Numbered from the stretch's first letter, positions 11,331 through 23,694 are shown. The stretch: DNA of 64,000 nucleotides from Corythucha ciliata (GCA_038030265.1 CM075937.1:18166001-18230000); one strand, 5' to 3'. A program made the numbers and translations. The notes: a model not told the origin generated them from the letters alone.

Positions 11331-11727
11331 TTTTGGCCGTTTTCACGGTGGAAATTATCAGTATGATATAATTTCCAGAGGGCTAGTTTTAGTTCGTGAA
11401 TCCGTCATTTGCGTCAATTACAAAGTACGAACTCATTTCAGCAATTTTCAAGGCGCGAATCGTCTGTTTGGCTATTTATAGGGCCGATTTGAGTCAGTTC
11501 TGCCATTTACAGATTGCGCAGGCTCAGTTTGGACATTATCCTGGCATGCGACTTCGAAATGGTATATTATGCCATTTTCAGGGATGAAATAATCTGTTAA
11601 GGCATTTTTGGGGCGCAAATCGTTAATTAACTCATTTTCAGGATCCATAGAGTCAGTTTTGCCATAATTATAGAGTGGGGAATCGCCAGATCGAACATTT
11701 TTAGCGCGCATATAATCATCTTGGGCA
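11331..11727. repeat. Family B array
   Basis: About a dozen family B units (GCCATTTTCAGG...CGAATCGTC). The array is split by the element at 11728-13296 and resumes at 13297-13345 and 13790-13880, so that element inserted into it. Confidence 0.65.
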
Positions 11728-13296
11728 GGGCCGGCCAACCTTTTTTGGTTGTGGGCCACAAACCTGGTTGTAAGAACTCAGATGGGCTACTCATCCTTGC
11801 CCTCTCCCCCCGTTAGATATAATAGTGTTTTCATTTGCACAAAAATGTGCCCTGGGGGCAGCTCATAGCAGTGCCGGCCTTGGACATTTTGTGCCTCCGG
11901 CGAATCTTTCACCAACACCCCCTCATAGTAGCTTAAGGAGGCACGAATAAGCTTTTTTCCACCCTTCATCAGTTCTTTTCATTTTTTTCGGTGAATTAGC
12001 CATTTGGCTCCATTTCAGCCATGAATTAGCTATTTTACATGAGATAAATTGGTGTTTTTCCCGATTTTATCCGCTAATGAGCGATTTTCCTCAATTTTAC
12101 CAGTGAATTAGCTCTATTTTCCAATTTTAGCCCCGAAGTTGCTTTCGGGAACCATCACATGCCATTTTCACTCAATTTTTTGCTGTGAATTAACAAAATG
12201 TTCTCAATTTAATACCCTAAATAGCAATTTTTCTTTATTTTAACCGTGAATTAAAGTTTTACCTAGTTTTAGCCGCCTAGCGAGCCGTAAATGAATGTTT
12301 TGTTTCCCAATTATCGCCGCGAATTAACGCATTTTTTGAATTTCCTCCCCGAATTAGCGTTTTTTTTTTCATATGTCCGCTCCACTTCGCAACTTTAACG
12401 ATGAATTAGCGAGAGAATTAGGGATTTTCTCCACTTCAGTTTATTCGTGATTTTAGCCGCTAAACAGCTATTTCCTCCGACTATATCAGTGAATTAGCAT
12501 TTTTTCATTTTAGTCTTTTCAGCATTTTATATTTTTTTCAGTATTATAGCCATGAATTAGCGCTTTTTCTCAGATTGAGCCACACCACTTGCCGTTCTAA
12601 ATAAGCCCCGATAACTAATGTTTTCGTACGTTTTGGCATGAATTAGCGCTTTTCCGCCGAACCATTGGTTTTAATTATTGATTTTTTTTTCACTCTTCTA
12701 TTCGTGAATTAGCATGTTTCGTAATTTTAACCGCAATTTACTGCTTATTTTTACACTGTATCCGCGATTTTAGCGCTTTTTCTCAATTCTGGCCGTGAAG
12801 TAGGTAACGTTTTACCCCGCGAATTATTTTTTTTAGTATTATAAATATAGAATTATTTTTTATTTTTGCCGCGATTTAGAGCTTTTCTCGCTTCTGTCTA
12901 TGAATCGGAGATTTTTCTCGATAATTTAAGCCGTGAATTAGCCATTTGTCTCAATTTCAGCCTAAAATTAGCCATTTGTCTCAGTTTCAGCCTAAAATTA
13001 GCCAATTTTGATTTCAGTCTGGATTAATTGGGCACGAATATTATCACTTCTCAAACTGTTATACGCTTACTTGCCCCAAGAACAGCACATACTTGTACGT
13101 GCTGTTCTCAATTTTGGCCACCTACGAGAAGGCCCGAATTGTAGCGTTTCCCATTTGCACAAAAATCCGGGGGGGGGGGCAAAATCCAACGTAAAATAAT
13201 TTAATACGACTGCAGTCCACGGGCGGGGCATTCTCAAAGGCTTAGCGGGCCATTTCTTGGCGTACGGGCCCTCGGATTGGTCACCCCTGGCCCCTG
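11728..13296. mobile_element. hAT-like element carrying a family A array, copy 1
   Basis: The left end is CAGGGCCGGCCAACC at 11728. The right end, read in reverse, is CAGGGGTGACCAATCC (ending about 13296); the two are imperfect inverted repeats. The left shoulder includes CCTGGTTGTAAGAACTCAG and a GTGCCGGCCTTGGACATTT block, the right shoulder AAAATCCGG, a G run and AAAGGCTTAGCGGGCCATT. The middle (11960-13030) is pure family A array. Both shoulders and the array recur in the same order at 18696-20310. No clean 8-bp target duplication was found, so the exact ends are uncertain. Confidence 0.65.
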
Positions 13297-13880
13297 GCTC
13301 ATAGGCAGGAGCCATTTTTGATGTGCGAGTCGTCCGTTTTGTAACTTATGGTTGTGGATATTCAGAGCCGTATTCAGCAACGCACCTTTACGAGACCTTA
13401 ACCTTTGTGGCTCCGTGTAGCAGGAATTTGTATTTAGAAACCAACCTTATCCGCATTGGCTAAAGAACTGTAAATTAGTTCTTTAAGGCATGAACAAATT
13501 GTACTCACAAAGCCACCTTTACCTTCGTGGTTCCTTTAAAGAATGTTATTTGCTGGTTATACTTATGATAACTCTAAGGAAGCTCGGGAGCACAGATAGT
13601 GTGCTAGAAGAAGCACACTATCTGAATCCAATTTGGTTCTGAGTTCTGCAAAAAGTCTCGTTTCGGTCAGATCGGACTGTTTGAAACGTTGTGATTCTGA
13701 TCCGTTGAGCGTCGACCGACTGAAGGGTTCAAGTTTCTCTACGGCTGTCTAACTTTCACAAATTACTGAGAATTTACGCGACGGGAAAACTCGAAAAATC
13801 GCCAGTTTCGTTATTCTTAGGGATAACATAGACCGTTAGTTTTTGGGCATTTTCAAGGTGTGATACTACATAATTACATT
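13297..13880. repeat. Family B remnants and a hairpin
   Basis: Family B units lie at 13297-13345 and 13790-13880. Between them, CCTTAACCTTTGTGGC and AAAGCCACCTTTACC are partly inverted, suggesting a decayed MITE. Confidence 0.45.
13593..13624. repeat. Perfect 13-bp hairpin
   Basis: CAGATAGTGTGCT and its exact complement AGCACACTATCTG are separated by six bases (AGAAGA). It is too short for a typical animal pre-miRNA and is more likely part of a palindromic element. Confidence 0.55.
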
Positions 13881-14225
13881 GGGGACCAGACCCGGCGGGG
13901 TACACTAGAGCACGGAAACTGTGTTCCAGAATTGATGCAGCCATTTTCAGTTCACCCTCAGACGTTAACCGTTAATTTTACCGCTAAACTCATTTTTTTC
14001 GGGCACTAAATTTGGGGCCGTGATGATTAGTCTTCAAGAACCGAGCGTATACAATGTCAAAGTTTGCGTTCTTACTGAAATAGGCTTGACGGTTGACTTG
14101 AAGGAAATGTAAGAAGCTTGCGATGAGAAATACCAACAAAAATCCTGATGGCGACGTCGATAGTTTGTTTATAAGAAATCCGTATGTCGTCAAAATAGCT
14201 CTTCATTTATTGTCATATGACTCAC

Positions 14226-14288
14226 CAAGAATGGTTTCGGTTGTTGTAGTTGGTACAACCGTCGAGTGGCAATAGTGTAGTCACTTAC
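14226..14288 (-). other. Candidate micro-exon / recursive splice site
   Basis: On the minus strand a pyrimidine tract (TCTCTCTTTATTTCAG) meets GTAAGTGA at 14288, followed by 63 open bases coding VSDYTIATRRLYQLQQPKPF plus L, and then a strong donor GTGAGTCA beginning at 14225. An acceptor abutting a consensus donor (CAG|GTAAGT) is the layout of a ratchet-point or recursive-splice exon; alternatively it is a plain 21-codon exon. A related copy lies at 57471-57540. No flanking exons of a host gene were recognised. Confidence 0.4.
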
Positions 14289-14299
14289 CTGAAATAAAG

Positions 14300-16814
14300 A
14301 GAGAAAAAATATAAGTTATCATAATAATTTTGAATGTGTCAGATCCAATTATTTTGCTCTGAGTGCTCGCAGAAATGTTTTTGTACTTTTGTCTGCTATT
14401 TTTAGGGTATACACACATGGATTTTATTAAAGGTGAATTCAATCAATTGATTGAAAGTTTGAGCCCTTCACTCAATCAATGAATGACGTGGCACTAAATG
14501 ATATTTTAATGGGCTCACCGTCATTTAACTCCGTTTTTTTTTTTTCATTTCCTTCCCTCCTAACATCACCTTACAAGCCACATGACATTGTCCTTCACCG
14601 GGTCTATATTGCCTTCCTCATTCTGCAGCCTTCCCCCACCCCGGCCAACAGTTTTCCCGCACAACCCTCCTTCACACCTGATACACATACATAACATACG
14701 CTCACATACACCTCTCTCTCTCTCGTCAGAGGACAAACTCTGTGACAGCCCACTTTAAGCATTGGCGGTGAAGAGCGGGGGCCCACTCAAAATCCCATTT
14801 TAGTCGATGTCATCCTCTATAGCATGGTACAGCAACTCGTTGAACTAGTCAACAACAGATATACGAGTTTGGGGGGGGGGGCTTCAATACATGAAGGAGT
14901 GACTGTGATGGTTGGTTGGGTGTTGATGATGGTGGAGGGAGAGGACAAGGTTTTGCAGGTCACGCTGTGTGAGAGAGGATGTAACGGTAGCGATGAAGAG
15001 GAAAATGGTACAAAAGGTTTTGACAACTGTATTTTTGAAATGTTGGGGCGTTGTCGAATGTACGTATAAAGCCATAGCCTTGCTAACAATCTAAAGCAAT
15101 AAAGAAACATCAAAGTCTTTGACATATACATATATTTTTAAGCTGCTCTATAATTGATTAGTTTTCCTCTCTAATCCACCCTTATATACATTCGTCTTTA
15201 CACCTCCTGCTGTTCCATCTTCCAAAACTTATTGCACGTTGATTAACTAAAACAAAGCAGAAATGAGAGGGAGAATCTTAGCTTTGATGCATGAAAGCCT
15301 TTATTTATACAATTCCTTTCTATTCGCACCGCCCTTGTTGTTGTCTGCCGCAAAGTGTTGCATGGAAGGGTTGTAATGTAGTTATAAAAGGTCTCACTAT
15401 ACCAGAAGGAATGTAAATCAAGAATGTCTTTTTTTTTTTCTTCTGCCTATCGAATAACACCCCCCCCCCCCGCACAAAAAAAGGTGTGGACGGTCCGGCT
15501 GAAGAGGTTGGGCATCCTTGTTTTCTGACCATTCCCATGCAATTAGGTGACGGTAGTCGAATGGTATTGGGGTGGGGGTTGAATTCGACGCAGATAAAAA
15601 GGGAGGGTGAATTTTAAAGCGTATATAATTCCCCTTTTTTTCTCAACTTGGTTTAAGTCAAAATCAATACACAATTTTCCGCTGAGCTTGAAATCATGAA
15701 ACCACCTGTTGAAGAAACGCTGCGTTGTCACTCAAATGTAAGCGTTTAATTGTGGTTCCTGAAAATTTCAAGTATTCAAAAATCTGGTGAACCGTGAATA
15801 ATCAATTGGGACGTTGAATGCAATTAATTTCGCTGTAATGGCTAGTTGAATAATTAAAACACTGTCAAATTGAATTAAAAAATCACGAAGGGCTGCATTG
15901 AAATAGCTCAAGAGCGCGCGGACATTAGCGTAATAATCATAGCGCACAGAGTCTGTGTACCTTCATCCTATCAGACTTATTACAAGCATTGAACACTAAA
16001 GAAAATGACAAGTTTGCCAGGACAAATTATAATTTCGATAAGAGCCCGCCGTTGAAATTCAATTCAAATGACAACCCCCTCACCCCCTTTAACATCACAA
16101 CCACATTTCAGCGACTCATCTGCCAAGCAAACTGAGTTTGACTTTAAAGCTCTCTCACTGCCATACAGAACAACCCTTCACAACTGTAATCAGGCTGTGA
16201 CGGAGAAAGAGAAGAGTATTGGAGGGTGCAAGTGTGTGCAATCCAGAAACATATCGAGATGTTGTGTGTGTGAGGTATAAGAGTTAAATTATAGGGAGTT
16301 TTGACAGTCTTAGGTCATTAATTTATTAATGAAAGGGATGCTCAAAATGGAGGAGAATGAATAGTGAAACTTTTGAGCAGAACTAGACTAGTGCTTTACA
16401 CTCATCTAGTATTCGTTCAGCTCAGATTGCAACAATAACGAATTTTTAAATTTTATAGAGGGCTTTCGAGGATTTGAAACATTTCCATTCATTCTGGTTT
16501 AATTTATTCGCTGTGTGCGTCAAGTGATAATTTATCCGTGGTTTTCTAAGAAGGAGAAAAATGGAACTGATTTTTTGTGTGTGCCATTAAATATTCAATT
16601 TCGGTTAAGTTGGTATTTTCCCAGACCAGAATAGAAAACAAGCAATATTTCAGCGTTAAATTAACCATAGGGCTTCAGACTGTCATTAAACTCGTTTCCC
16701 TTCCGCATACAGCTCACACACAGAGCACAGGGACACAGAGGCTCGAACAGAAACTTTAAAACAAGCGATGAGCTGCGTTGTCTAAAATGTGGTAGATATG
16801 AACAAAGGGCGAAT
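14300..16814. other. Low-repeat sequence without recognised gene
   Basis: About 2.5 kb with a poly-G run (14871-14881), a (TC)n tract near 14713 and a poly-C run (15460-15471). Short open frames on both strands show no domain or codon pattern I trust. Confidence 0.5.
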
Positions 16815-16980
16815 GATTCGCCGACGCGCGCGTCAGAGTTCGACTCGTGCATTAAAAACACATAGAACTATATGGGGCCTTTCACATTGGACGCGTACGC
16901 GAGAGTCGTCTCTTCCCCGAGAAAAAAGACGCCGACTCGCGCGTCGGAGTCTTTTTTCTCATAGTGTGCGCCGGCCGTAA
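16815..16980. repeat. GC-rich palindromic segment
   Basis: GCCGACGCGCGCGTC and GACTCGCGCGTCGGAGTC lie in a segment flanked by GGGGCCTTTCACA and GTGTGCGCCGGCC. It looks like an old MITE, but the ends do not pair cleanly. Confidence 0.4.
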
Positions 16981-18060
16981 GTGCGTATAATAATTTTAGT
17001 TTTAAGAAGCCAAAACCAAGAAATTTGATTTTTAACGAGCGAAAGTCCAAAAAATTGAGAAAAAATTGAAAATTGAATGAAAAAACCCCAATGAAAGCGC
17101 AAACTCCACGAAATTTGGGGTTAGAACGAATGAAAATAACGCAGTATTGAGGTAAGCAGTACCAGATTTACGGGGTGTGTTTCGGGGGATTTGAAATCCC
17201 CCCCCCCCGCCAATAACAAGATGGAGTCACAACATTGGAAATTAAGTTTCAACGAAGAACACGTCGGACAATGATAGTGAGGAGGGGCTTTATCAAGCTT
17301 CGGGCTCTCGGGGAGTAGAAGGATCAGCGACCACACACACACAAAAAAAAAAGTCTCAGAACTTGCAATTTCTCCGAAATTAGGACCCAAAGTTTGCAAC
17401 CACGCGGATTTTCAGACATTAAGCTTCCTTAGTTTCGTGACTATTTGTCAGGCTTTTGGCGCTCTTTGGTACAGGTTATAGCCTATGGTTTACGCCCCAC
17501 AAGACGGGTCCCGATACTGGCAATTTTGTTAGCATAAAGACCCTCAACTGGTAATTTCACTGAAATTAAGGCTGAAAATGTCCATCTCGCTGGTATTCAG
17601 TCAGGAAAGTTCCAATTTCATAAGGAGTTTGTCAGGCTTTGCGCTGATGAGGACGTCTAGCGTTTCACCGCCACAAAAAAAGGGTCCCAAAACTAGCGAA
17701 TTTGCTTAAATTAACCATAATTAGGACCCTAAACTTACATTTTCGAAGGAATTGCATCGAAGGAAAGTCGTATTGCAGCGGACATTCGGTCATGGAACAC
17801 CCAATTTCCAGGGTATTCGTAAGTCTCCGGGCTAGCCTGTTGAATCCACCGCCACGAAAACCGTCCCAAAAATTGTAATTTGGCCTCAACTAACGCCCTG
17901 AACTTGCAATTTTGTTTAAATTTAAGACCAACAGATTTCAATTTGGTGTGGAATTTTCACTAGGAAACTTGTTATTTCGCTCCAAAGGCCCCGAAATTGC
18001 AAGCTCACAAATATTCATCTCTGAATGTTGCAATTAGGTAACATCGCAATATCGCAAATT
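16981..18060. repeat. Family D then family E arrays
   Basis: 16981-17130 is family D. From about 17380 family E predominates: AACTTGCAATTTCGC plus AAATTAAGGCCC, with a longer recurring block (TTCGTCAGGCTTTGGCGC ... CGCCACAAAAAAAGGGTCCC) at about 17440, 17620 and 17815. GATTTGAAATC with G and C runs forms a small palindrome at 17184-17208. Confidence 0.6.
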
Positions 18061-18199
18061 TGCAGCCACTGTTGGAGCCACAATAAGTGTCTTCTGACGG
18101 CAGAATCATGCACGGCTATTAAGTAAAAACAACGCTGATTCACTAGAACTGAGGCTAGAAGGGCTAGAACTGAGAAGAAGAAATAATCTATACCTAAAA

Positions 18200-18695
18200 G
18201 TAAGTTGATATTGCTAACGTGGTGCTAAAATTTGAAAAAAACCCGCTATTTTGCGGGTACTATTTAAAAATAAGTAATTATAATTACTATAATATTATAC
18301 TAGCCAAAATTAAGAGATGTTAAAGGTTAATAGGTTAATTTTAAGCCTAAATTGAGAAAACATGCTAGTTCGGAGCAACAATTTTTTTTAAAAAATCGCC
18401 AATTTACAGCCGAAATTGCGCAAAACGCCAACTGGAGACTGAAATTGAGAAAATTCGCAAATTCAAAGGTTTGAAACGATATTACGGTGCTAAAATTAAG
18501 AAAAGGCGCTAATTCTTGGATAAAATTGAGAAAAACTCTAATTTGCGTCAAAACTGAATAGACACCATTCGGGGCTTCTGGAGATAACTTTTGAGGCTGA
18601 CATTGAGAAAAAGCCCCAATTTATGGCAATGGGTGAAAAACCCGCTTATTCGTGGGTAAAACTAAGAAACATCGCTAACACCATAGCGTAGGGCA
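18200..18695 (-). repeat. Family A array, reverse orientation
   Basis: Units of the type AAAATTGAGAAAAACGCTAATTCG. It stops where the second CAGGGCCGGCC element begins. Confidence 0.65.
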
Positions 18696-20310
18696 GGGCC
18701 GGCCAACCTTTTGTGGTCGAGGACCGTAAACCTGGTTGTAAGAACTCAGGCGTGGAACCCATCCTCGCCACTCCACCCCCCTCCTGCAAGCACAACACTT
18801 TGATCTTAGCAAAAGGCCTTGACAAACTCGGGCCTATACAATAACTTCAACGACATAATATCAGTTAACCACAGTCTAATAGCGTTGTCCATTTGCAGAA
18901 AAAATGTGTCCTGGGACAGCTCATTGCAGTGCCAGCCTTGGACATTTGGCGCCTTCGGGTGAATGTTCGCCAACCCTCCGTGAAGTTGCCTTCAGGAGCC
19001 GCGAATTATAACGTTTTTTTCCTCACTTCATCACTGCTTCTCAAGTTCATCGGTGAATTCGCGATTTGTCTCCGTTCTGTCAATTAGCGATTCTTCATGC
19101 AATGAATTTCTGTATGTCCTGATTTGAGCCGCTAATGAGTGATTTTACCCGTGAATTAGCGCTATGTTTTCTAATTTCAGACACGAAGTTGTCTCCGGAA
19201 ATTGAGACTTGCCATTTACTCAATTTATTTCTGTGAAATATCGAAAATGTTCTCAATTTAACCCCACAAATATTAGCCATTCTTCTCCACTTGAGCCGTG
19301 AATTAGCGTTTCACCTAATTTTAGCGTCCTAGCGAGCCATCGATGAGAGTTTTTTTTCCCTATTTTCGCTGCGAATTAACGCTTTTTCTCAATTTTATTC
19401 GTGAGTTAACGCATTATCCTCATTTAGCTGTGAATTAGAGGTTTTGTTTAATTCCAGACACAAAGTTGCCTTCAGAAGCCGCAATACGCGTTTACTCCAT
19501 TTTAACCACGAATTAGCGTTTTTTCCACAAGTCTGCGCTTCTTCTCAATTTTTTTTCGGTGAATTACCGATTTCTCCCAATTTTAACCACAAATTAGCGT
19601 TTTTTGTCATTTTCGCGATTTTTCACCATGAATTGGAGATTTATCTCAACTTTACAATATATTAGTGTTTCACCTGATTTCAGTCGATAATTAGCGATTT
19701 TTCTCAATTTCATACGTGAATAAGCAACTTTTTTTATTTCGAATTTATGTTTTCTTTATTTTAAGCGCGAATTAGCACTTTTTCTCAAAACGATTGGTGA
19801 ATTATCGACTTTTCACTATTCGATTCATGAATTTACGTGTTTTGTAATTTTCAACGCAAATTGCAGTTTTTGGCACTTTATCCGCGATTTTAGAGCTTTT
19901 TCTCAATTTTAGCTGTGAAGCAACGTTTTAACTTCGCGAATTAGCTATGTATTTTTCTTAACTGTATCCGTGATTTATCACTTTTTCTCACTTCTGTCCG
20001 TGAATCCGTTATATTGCTCAATAATTTCATCCGTGAATTGTTAGTCTTTATGTCAATTTCAGCACCAAATTAACGATTTTTTGTTGTTTTTTTTTGTTGT
20101 TTTGTTGTTGTTTTTTTTTCAAATTCGGTCCGGATTGAATTGGCACTTGGCCGGTAATTAGCCGCTTACGAGAAGGCGCGAATTGTAGCGTTTTTCGTTA
20201 GCTCAAAAATCCGAGGGTGCGCCCAAAGTCCAACATTAAATATGATAAATTACAACAGTATGCCTTGGGAGGGCATTGTGAAAGGCTCAGCGGGTCATTC
20301 ACGCGGATAA
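18696..20310. mobile_element. hAT-like element carrying a family A array, copy 2
   Basis: This starts CAGGGCCGGCCAACCTTTTG, followed by CCTGGTTGTAAGAACTCAGG and GTGCCAGCCTTGGACATTTGG, a family A array (about 19000-20140), and then TACGAGAAGGCGCGAATTGTAG and AAAGGCTCAGCGGGTCATT. The order matches 11728-13296 throughout. The last bases of the right end are missing, and 18780-18890 carries about 100 bp absent from copy 1. Confidence 0.62.
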
Positions 20311-21400
20311 AATTGAGAAAGAGCTCTAATTTTCGGGTAAAGTTTCAAAAAGCACTCAGACATGTCCAATATTGAGAAATTCGTTTCTTATACTGGTCAT
20401 AAGGGCTAATTGGTGGATGGATAAGGGAAAATAGTGGTAATCCGTTGCTAAAATAAAGAAAAGGTTAGGTAAAAATTATATTTCCTGTTCATACAGAGAC
20501 AAATAGGCATTTTTTATATTTCCACCCCCGGGGGCCGCGATAGGTGTAGGCCCGCCAGTGACCCCACGATACGCGGTTTCATCCACTTCTAATTTCTTTT
20601 TGTCATTTTCTCCTGAAATCGCCCTTAACTGAGAGATTTTTAGGATCATTTTCTCTGAGAATTTCGATTTAAGCCGAAAGTATGAGTCCCGTGGAGAATG
20701 CTCAATTGACCAATGTACGTGGTTTCCTCTTCAACACAATTGAGTGGCAACCTATGTCCCTTAAATTGGTTAAAAGTGATCGTTTTGTATTTGAACTTGT
20801 AACACCGACTTTGTCGATCTGCATATCCGGGAGAATTTCATGAAACTAGCAAACCAGAAAATGCGCAAACCGTAATTTTCTTTCGGTCATTAGTACGAGG
20901 CTAACATAGAGAAAACTTGCAAGTGTGCTGATCTAAGGCGGATGATGCCGAGGAAAGGCTGTAATCCCTAGCAAAATACGACAAAACCACGAATTTGCGG
21001 CTAAAATTTCTGAAATAAATTTAAATAAATAATATAATATATTTTATTATTATATATAAAATAATAATAATAAATAAATGATGACGCAATAACAGCATTC
21101 GCGTAATCACCACAACAGCTTCCCACAAATCATATAATAGGACTTAAGGATAAATGGGAGAACAAGAAGGGGCAAGACACGATAACAGCCGTGATGCGGA
21201 GGGTTGGGAGGGGTAGCAACGCCTTAACTACGTCACGAGTCACGGACCAGACGTTTGAGGAAACCAAAAAAATTGAAAAGTTTTATTTTTTCACTATGAA
21301 TCGAAATCAATCATTTACGCACTAATGTTCAATTTCTGGTTATATTTAGTTATTTAATTGCGAAAAAAATGTTTCCAGCGATTTTTATTTTCTATGTTAC
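20311..21400. repeat. Decayed array and A/T-rich spacer
   Basis: 20311-20470 is reverse family A. 20470-21000 is diverged sequence without a clear unit. 21010-21080 is an ATT/TAA-rich low-complexity tract. No gene. Confidence 0.45.
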
Positions 21401-22325
21401 TTCCTCATTCAAGGCAATAATATTGAGAAAAAGCAGCAATGAGATTCACTCAGAAGGTTCGTCGCGACTAAAATTAAGCGCTAATTCACGGCTAACATTT
21501 AGAAAATAATTATGATAATTCACGGACAGTTTGAGAAAAACGCCACCTTGAGAAATTCACATTTGAATGGACAAAATGCGTAAAATCGGCTAAGCTTATC
21601 AAAAAGCACTCATTCGCAGCAAAAATTGAATGAAAAATCAATTTGAGGAAATTCGTTGATTCCCCGAGACTAAAATTCAATAAAAGTGGTGGATAAAACG
21701 CTCACTCGTACAAAAAATGGTTAAAAACGCTAAATAGTGGATCAAAAAGAGAGAGTTTGTGAATTCACTACCAAAATTGAGTTTAAGCGGTGATTTTCAT
21801 TTAAAGTTGAGAAATAATTCGCGGCTATAACTGAAAAAAGCGTATAATATCCCAGTAATAACTGAGATAAGCGCTCATTTACAGCTAAACTGATGAAAAA
21901 GCGTAATTACCGTCTATAGTTGACAAAAGGCACTCAATTTCAGCTTAAACTGGTGAAAAAAATAATTTTCGCGGATCAACATGCAAAAATCTGCGAATTC
22001 ACAGCTTAAAATGGTGTCAAAACTGGACCGAAAAAGGACCCACTCACTCTCTCGAAGATGTTCGCCCTTTAAACTGTCAATTTCACCCCCGGAACTGACA
22101 TACTTGTGACTTGGAAACTGTCTTCCATTTCCACACACATAACAAAAGATCCCAAACCATGATTTCCAAGGATTTTTAAGAACCCTTCACCGGAATAGTC
22201 GAGTATTGGAAAGTGACTATCAAATTCGTCCTTGAAACTGTCAATTTTGTCCTGGAATAATTGTCAACTTCCATCAGTCATTCAAGACTGGCAAGGTCGT
22301 CCTGGGAACTGTCAATTTCATCCTG
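21400..22325. repeat. Reverse family A array followed by family C array
   Basis: 21400-22010 has reverse family A units. 22050-22325 has family C units (ACTGTCAATTTCGTCCTGG). Sequence at 22100-22230 matches 7500-7650 of the complete hAT-like element, including ACATAACAAAA and the AGTCGAGTA context. Confidence 0.6.
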
Positions 22326-22327
22326 TC

Positions 22328-22441
22328 CCCCTATTCTGTAACTACTAACGCGTGTGTTAGCGAAGCAAACAAGATGAATAATTGAAAGTAATCAGCTGAG
22401 AAATTTCGCTAACGCACGCGTTAAGAGTTTCAGAATAGGGG
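22328..22441. mobile_element. 114-bp palindromic MITE
   Basis: The ends are CCCCTATTCTG ... CAGAATAGGGG, and the inverted repeats continue for about 38 bp through ACGCGTGTGTTAGCGAA and TTCGCTAACGCACGCGT. The central loop is about 38 bp. It sits in the family C array. Confidence 0.75.
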
Positions 22442-22762
22442 AGCTGGAGAAGTAAATTTCGTCGTTCAAACCACCCTAGCCACAACTGTGAATTCGTTGA
22501 TTTCGTCATATAAACTGCCAATTTCGTCCTGGGGGGAGGGGGGTTGTAATAGAAAAGTGAAACACGTGTGAGACGGAGAATGAATTTCACAGCCATGTGT
22601 TCATAAATTTTAGCTGTCAAAGTCTCACCTCGTCTCGGATGAGTTTTACTTTTATAATGTACAACTCTCTGGAAACCGCCGATTTCGTACTTACTGTCGA
22701 TTTCGACGTTCAGAACTATCAAACTAAGGGCCGTGGAGGCCGTATTACGGGGTTGCGTTCCA

Positions 22763-22892
22763 GGGACCGTATTACGAACCCGTGGGAAAATGCTGCAAGA
22801 TGCGGTTGCTATGGCGGGATAGTGTTATTTCTCATTCGGCGTCCTTAGATATCGCTAGCGGCATTTTGCCCGACAGTTCGTAATAAGGCCCC
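22763..22892. mobile_element. Short MITE with TATTACGAAC inverted ends
   Basis: GGGACCGTATTACGAAC at 22763 and GTTCGTAATAAGGCCCC ending 22892 are inverted, with a few mismatches. A partial third copy of the end (GGCCGTATTACG) sits just upstream. Superfamily undetermined. Confidence 0.55.
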
Positions 22893-23150
22893 AGAGTGGC
22901 CTGCCACCCACGGTCACTACACCACGATCGTGGGTTCGATTCCCTCGCTGCTGCGGTCAACTAATAAATTTTGGCCAGCCTCTGGGTATTGATGTCCTCC
23001 TTTATGGAAGGAAATACGCTATGGCGATATGGTGAAAGCCTCCGCATCCAACGGCGACCCCCCCCCCTCACTATTGCAACACCAAGAGATAATACAAGAA
23101 AAAAAAAAAAAAAAAAACAGCAGCAACAACAACAACAAACAACAAAAAAA
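22893..23150 (+). mobile_element. tRNA-derived SINE with A/CAA-rich tail
   Basis: A pol III B box (GGTTCGATTCC, 22933-22943) sits in a T-arm-like context. It is followed by about 150 bp of unrelated body with a poly-C run (23058-23067), then an A run of about 19 and (CAA)n at 23099-23150. A B box plus a 3' A-rich tail indicates a SINE, not a functional tRNA: the acceptor stem and A box are poor. Confidence 0.5.
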
Positions 23151-23694
23151 CTTGAACTATAGTACCCGTCAAGCAGAACGTGGACCCGCGGCCCCAGCGC
23201 TTTCTCATACATTCGATTAGTTGCAACTTCTCCTCCCTCTACTTTTGTTTCCAAATTGGTTCTCCAGCTGTTTACTATTAAGGATTAAGTGTTATTATCA
23301 AGCCAATGTTCCATGGAGGGGGTGTGGCGAATTAGTCAGAGAATCTGATCAGAGGAGGGCAAGGTCCATCTTCAAATTGACGAGCTATATCAATTCTCTC
23401 CTACATTATTGTCAATTTTTTCTTGGAAAGTTCCAGAGTGGACTGGAAACTGATTATGCCAGTGAAAAAGTTGAAATTAAGCCTTGGAGCCCCAAAATAT
23501 AGACTTCTACGTTATTTTTCAACTCCTCGATCACGGATCACCAGTACCCAAGAGAGGTGCCGCGGCTAGCGGCAGCTACACCTTGGATGTACTGTCTGCG
23601 CTACTGACCTCAGCTGATCTTGAAGCAGTCAATTGACGTATCAATGCGCATAAGACAATTCAACCTCTTTTTGACCTGGTTGTTCCAAATCTTT

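Larger units (their letters stand above)
22050..23606. mobile_element. Second copy of the 5911-8337 hAT-like element, broken by insertions
   Basis: The family C array, the ATCACGGA shoulder (from about 23520) and the terminus GCGCTACTG ending 23606 line up with the right half of the complete copy. A 114-bp MITE, a 131-bp MITE and a SINE lie inside it, so it is older than those. The left end was not found. Confidence 0.55.

Noticed and set aside
5990..13030. Regularly spaced repeats that might suggest a CRISPR array
   Set aside because: Units are themselves diverged and directly adjacent, with no identical repeats separated by unique spacers, no cas-like genes, and the DNA is eukaryotic.
13990..14193. 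67-codon minus frame next to the candidate micro-exon
   Set aside because: It starts downstream of the GTGAGT donor, so it would be intronic; no other support.
22357..22722. 121-codon minus-strand frame
   Set aside because: It spans a MITE and the family C array, with no protein-like features.
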